Below, one piece after another: positions 61,483-64,000 of a stretch of DNA of 64,000 nucleotides. The stretch is from Alphaproteobacteria bacterium. Its GTDB lineage: Bacteria > Pseudomonadota > Alphaproteobacteria > GCA-016699305. Location: contig CP064970.1 in NCBI GenBank assembly GCA_016699305.1, forward strand, positions 62,001 to 126,000. Direction: 5' to 3'. Under the pieces are notes generated by a model. That model ran no database searches. It had not been told where the DNA came from and saw nothing but the letters and a program-made list of their open reading frames with translations. Each line of letters opens with the position of its first letter. The stretch's first letter is position 1. Position numbers and translations under genes: made by a program.

Positions 61483-61800
61483 ATGGAAAACACCACGCCG
61501 CTACCCACAGCAAACCCTGACTGGGGGTTTTGGGGAACCAGCGTTCGCAGCGGCTATGACGCGCCTATGGTATGGGATGCCGCCAGCCGCGTTCTAGCCG
61601 AAGCCTTCAACCTGACGCAGGAACAAACGCGCGATCTATTGGATGCGCGCTTCGGACGCCATCTTGCGGACGAACTGAGTTTTATCAAAGGCGGGCCGAC
61701 GACAGCGCAAGCGATTACCGACCACATCAAGATGCGCATCGCTGACAGAAAATGGCGCGGATATTTTAACAGCGCCCTGCGCGAAATCAAAGCAGCGTAG
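61483..61800 (+). CDS. Hypothetical phage protein
   Basis: 105 residues with a strong ribosome-binding site (AAAGGAGGACACC). DAASRVLAEAFNLTQEQTRDLLDARFGRHLADEL in pieces is a helical core; no known family. It is followed closely by the 61810 gene. Confidence 0.65.
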   Translation: MENTTPLPTANPDWGFWGTSVRSGYDAPMVWDAASRVLAEAFNLTQEQTRDLLDARFGRHLADELSFIKGGPTTAQAITDHIKMRIADRKWRGYFNSALREIKAA

Positions 61801-61809
61801 GAGGATCCC

Positions 61810-62118
61810 ATGGCGAGAACCAAAATCGGAACCTGCTACCAAGCCGCCATCAAAGCCAAATACCAAGACCTTGTCGATGTCTTCGGCCAGCCACAAAAAG
61901 GCGATGGATACAAAACCGAAGCCGAATGGATCGTCACGCTGCCGGATGACAAGATCGCCACGATCTACAACTACAAAACAAGCCGCTCATGGGACGACCA
62001 ATATCCCGATGTGACGGAAGTCACGGTCTGGCACATCGGCGGACATAAAAGCGAAGTCGTCGATCTGTTGCTCGGCATGATGGGCGCGCGCGCCACTTTG
62101 ACAGACAGAGCCAGATAA
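61810..62118 (+). CDS. Hypothetical phage protein
   Basis: 102 residues; AGGAGGATCCC upstream. ARTKIGTCYQAAIKAKYQDLVDVFGQPQKGDGYKTEAEWIVTLPDDKIATIYNYK in pieces reads as a small alpha/beta protein. No family recognised. Confidence 0.65.
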   Translation: MARTKIGTCYQAAIKAKYQDLVDVFGQPQKGDGYKTEAEWIVTLPDDKIATIYNYKTSRSWDDQYPDVTEVTVWHIGGHKSEVVDLLLGMMGARATLTDRAR

Positions 62119-62159
62119 ACATCCAACGATCTGTGCATCAAACATGATTGCAGTTAACT

Positions 62160-62687
62160 ATGGGAATGAACGTATCCGCTTACGCGCGGCATCGCGGTGT
62201 AAGTCATGTCGCGGTTTTGAAGGCCATCAAGGCCGGACGCATAGCCAAAGAACAGGACGGCACGATTGATCCCGCCAAGGCGGACGCTGGATGGAGCCGC
62301 AACACCAGTCCCGCCCAGCAACGCAAATCGGTAAAGGAAAAGACGGTAAGTGAACGTCCCGCAGAGCCGACCCCAAACCCCGTTGGCGTCAACAGCGGCC
62401 CCAGTTACGCGCAAAGTCGCGCGATCAAGGAAGCCTACAACGCACGTCTCGCTAAACTGGAATATGAAGAAAAGTCCGGCGCGTTAGTGCGTACCGACAA
62501 CATCAAAGTGGCATGGTTCAACACGCTGCGTGTTCTGCGCGATCGCACCTTGAACTTGCCGGATCGGCTTGCGCCGCTCTTGGCTTCTGAAGCGGATCCG
62601 AAGCAGGTTCGAGAATTACTGGATACCGAATTGCGCCAAATCCTCAACGATGTAGCGGATACCACCGCCGGACTATCGAACGCCTGA
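62160..62687 (+). CDS. Terminase small subunit (Nu1-like)
   Basis: 175 residues from ATG 62160; ATG 62166 and TTG 62148 are alternatives, none with a strong site. The N-terminal helix-turn-helix (VSAYARHRGVSHVAVLKAIKAGRI) resembles Nu1-type DNA recognition, then a helical coiled region (LEYEEKSGALVRTDNIKVAWFNTLRVLRDRTLNLPDRLAPLL in pieces). It lies directly before the large terminase. Confidence 0.8.
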   Translation: MGMNVSAYARHRGVSHVAVLKAIKAGRIAKEQDGTIDPAKADAGWSRNTSPAQQRKSVKEKTVSERPAEPTPNPVGVNSGPSYAQSRAIKEAYNARLAKLEYEEKSGALVRTDNIKVAWFNTLRVLRDRTLNLPDRLAPLLASEADPKQVRELLDTELRQILNDVADTTAGLSNA

Positions 62688-62688
62688 C

Positions 62689-64000
62689 ATGGAAGCATTG
62701 CAAGAATGTCTGACGCACGCCGCCTTGGCGCTGCGACCGGATCCGCGTCTGAACGTCTCGGAATGGGCGGATGCAAACCGTTTCTTGTCGCAGACGGCCT
62801 CTGGCGAACCGGGGCCGTGGCGAACGGAACGGACGCCATACTTGCGCGAGATCATGGACTGCCTTTCTCCGTCATCGCCAGTGGAGAAAGTCGTCTTCAT
62901 GAAGGGCGCGCAGATCGGCGGCACCGAGGCAGGCAATAACTGGATAGGCTATGTCATCCATCATGCGCCCGGCCCGATGCTGGCGGTGCAGCCGACCGTG
63001 GAAATGGCGAAGCGTTGGTCGAAGCAGCGCGTGGCCAGCTTGATCGACGGCACGCCCGTTCTGCGCGATCGCGTCAAGGAAGCGCGTTCCCGTGACAGCG
63101 GCAATACGGTGCAAAGCAAAGAGTTTCCGGGCGGTATTCTGGTCATGACCGGAGCCAACAGCGCGGTCGGCCTTCGCTCGATGCCGGTACGGTACCTGTT
63201 TCTTGACGAAGTGGACGCCTACGATTTCGACGTGGACGGCGAAGGCGATCCGGTTTCACTGGCTAGTCAGCGCACGATTACGTTCGGCAATCGAAAAATC
63301 TTTCTGGTCTCGACACCGACGATCCAAGGCTTAAGCCGCATCGAACTCGAATATGAACAGTCCGACAGGCGGCGCTGGTGGTTGCCATGCCCCGAATGCG
63401 GGGAGCATCAGGTTCTGGAAGAAAAGCAGCTGCGCTGGGAGAAGGATAAGCCAGAAACCGCAACGTATCATTGCATCCATTGCAACGCTTCCATTCCAAG
63501 TCACAAAAAGTCGTGGATGAACAGCCGTGGCGAGTGGCGTGCGGATAGTCCCGGCACAGGCAAGGCGGCAGGATTTCACCTCTCAGGTTTGAACAGCCCT
63601 TGGCTGACATGGCAACAAATCGCGGAACGTAAGATCGCCGCCAAGGACGATGCGGCGATGAAGGTTTACGTGAACACTATCGAGGCACGCACATGGACGG
63701 AGTCCGGCGAGGCGCCGGAATGGCAACGGCTTTATGATCGGCGGGAGGATTATCGGCCTAGCACCGTTCCCGCAGGTGGGCTGTTTCTCACCGCAGGCGT
63801 GGACGTGCAGAAAGACCGCATAGAGATCGAAATCGTCGCATGGGGCCGTGACCGTGAATGCTGGTCGGTCGATTATCGCGTGTTCGCAGGAGACCCTGCA
63901 AAACCTGATGTTTGGGCGCAGATGGACGGCCTGTTGGCAGAAACTTTTACCCATGCCAGCCATGTGGAACTATCGATTCTGAAATTGTCCATTGATACGG
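62689..64000 (+). CDS. Terminase large subunit, GpA family (3' end outside window)
   Basis: At least 437 residues. Starts with ATG two bases after the small-terminase stop. N-terminal NVSEWADANRFLS and WRTERTPYLREIMD, the Walker A-like KGAQIGGTEAG, Walker B-like LFLDEVDAYD, motif III region LVSTPTIQG, zinc-binding CPECGEHQVLEE and CIHCNASIP, and a nuclease start (FLTAGVDVQKDRIEIEIVAWG). This is the lambda-like GpA architecture, which packages DNA with cohesive ends. Confidence 0.92.
   Translation, partial: MEALQECLTHAALALRPDPRLNVSEWADANRFLSQTASGEPGPWRTERTPYLREIMDCLSPSSPVEKVVFMKGAQIGGTEAGNNWIGYVIHHAPGPMLAVQPTVEMAKRWSKQRVASLIDGTPVLRDRVKEARSRDSGNTVQSKEFPGGILVMTGANSAVGLRSMPVRYLFLDEVDAYDFDVDGEGDPVSLASQRTITFGNRKIFLVSTPTIQGLSRIELEYEQSDRRRWWLPCPECGEHQVLEEKQLRWEKDKPETATYHCIHCNASIPSHKKSWMNSRGEWRADSPGTGKAAGFHLSGLNSPWLTWQQIAERKIAAKDDAAMKVYVNTIEARTWTESGEAPEWQRLYDRREDYRPSTVPAGGLFLTAGVDVQKDRIEIEIVAWGRDRECWSVDYRVFAGDPAKPDVWAQMDGLLAETFTHASHVELSILKLSIDT

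Overview
The window looks like chromosome of a flagellated alphaproteobacterium, probably Rhodospirillales-like (inferred). The evidence is the ihfA-merR pair, atpI-atpB, long-form hpf next to ptsN, a probable sigma-54 flagellar promoter, and moderately high GC with alphaproteobacterial protein types. There are two chromosomal stretches interrupted by small accessory insertions, then (from about 44.6 kb) an accessory/prophage region that runs off the right edge.

1-19 kb: the 3' end of a giant repeat protein with an S74 chaperone tail, then core genes: ettA, atpB, atpI, glyA, a small secreted protein, tRNA-Cys, radA, rppH, a divergent polysaccharide deacetylase, a large TPR-type envelope protein, map and radC.

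19-30.5 kb: accessory cargo around merR-ihfA-topA. It holds a PhzF-like protein, a CnrYXH-like trio (ECF sigma, anti-sigma, periplasmic metal sensor), an EF-hand protein and a companion, and three lipoproteins. The 3' ends of radC and of topA each recur downstream of an insertion. The radC copy has lost its catalytic JAMM segment in frame. A shared repeat of about 82 bp links the two loci. Together they look like two footprints of one gene-tail-targeting insertion process.

30.5-44.5 kb: core genes again. These are uvrB, an O-antigen ligase-like protein, a GT39-like and a GT2 glycosyltransferase, ptsN, hpf, flgL-flgK-flgE, a divergent UMP-kinase paralogue and a PrmA-like methyltransferase.

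44.5-49.35 kb: a 3' remnant of tRNA-Thr(GGU), hipBA, and a divergently transcribed AT-rich two-gene module. The module pairs a protein of unknown fold beginning Met-Gly with a large QueC-like PP-loop enzyme fused to a winged-helix tail. It ends in a strong terminator. This is the best candidate for an undescribed, probably defensive, system.

49.4-64 kb: a tightly packed prophage module, all on the plus strand. It encodes an HTH protein, a Sak4-like ATPase, an SSB-like protein, an SF2 helicase, a Cas4-like nuclease, a Toprim/AAA primase-helicase, a RuvC-like resolvase, a cytosine methyltransferase overlapped along its length by a second protein-like frame, a ParB-methylase fusion, small unknowns, and small and large terminase. 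The large terminase is cut by the window edge. No integrase lies in the window.
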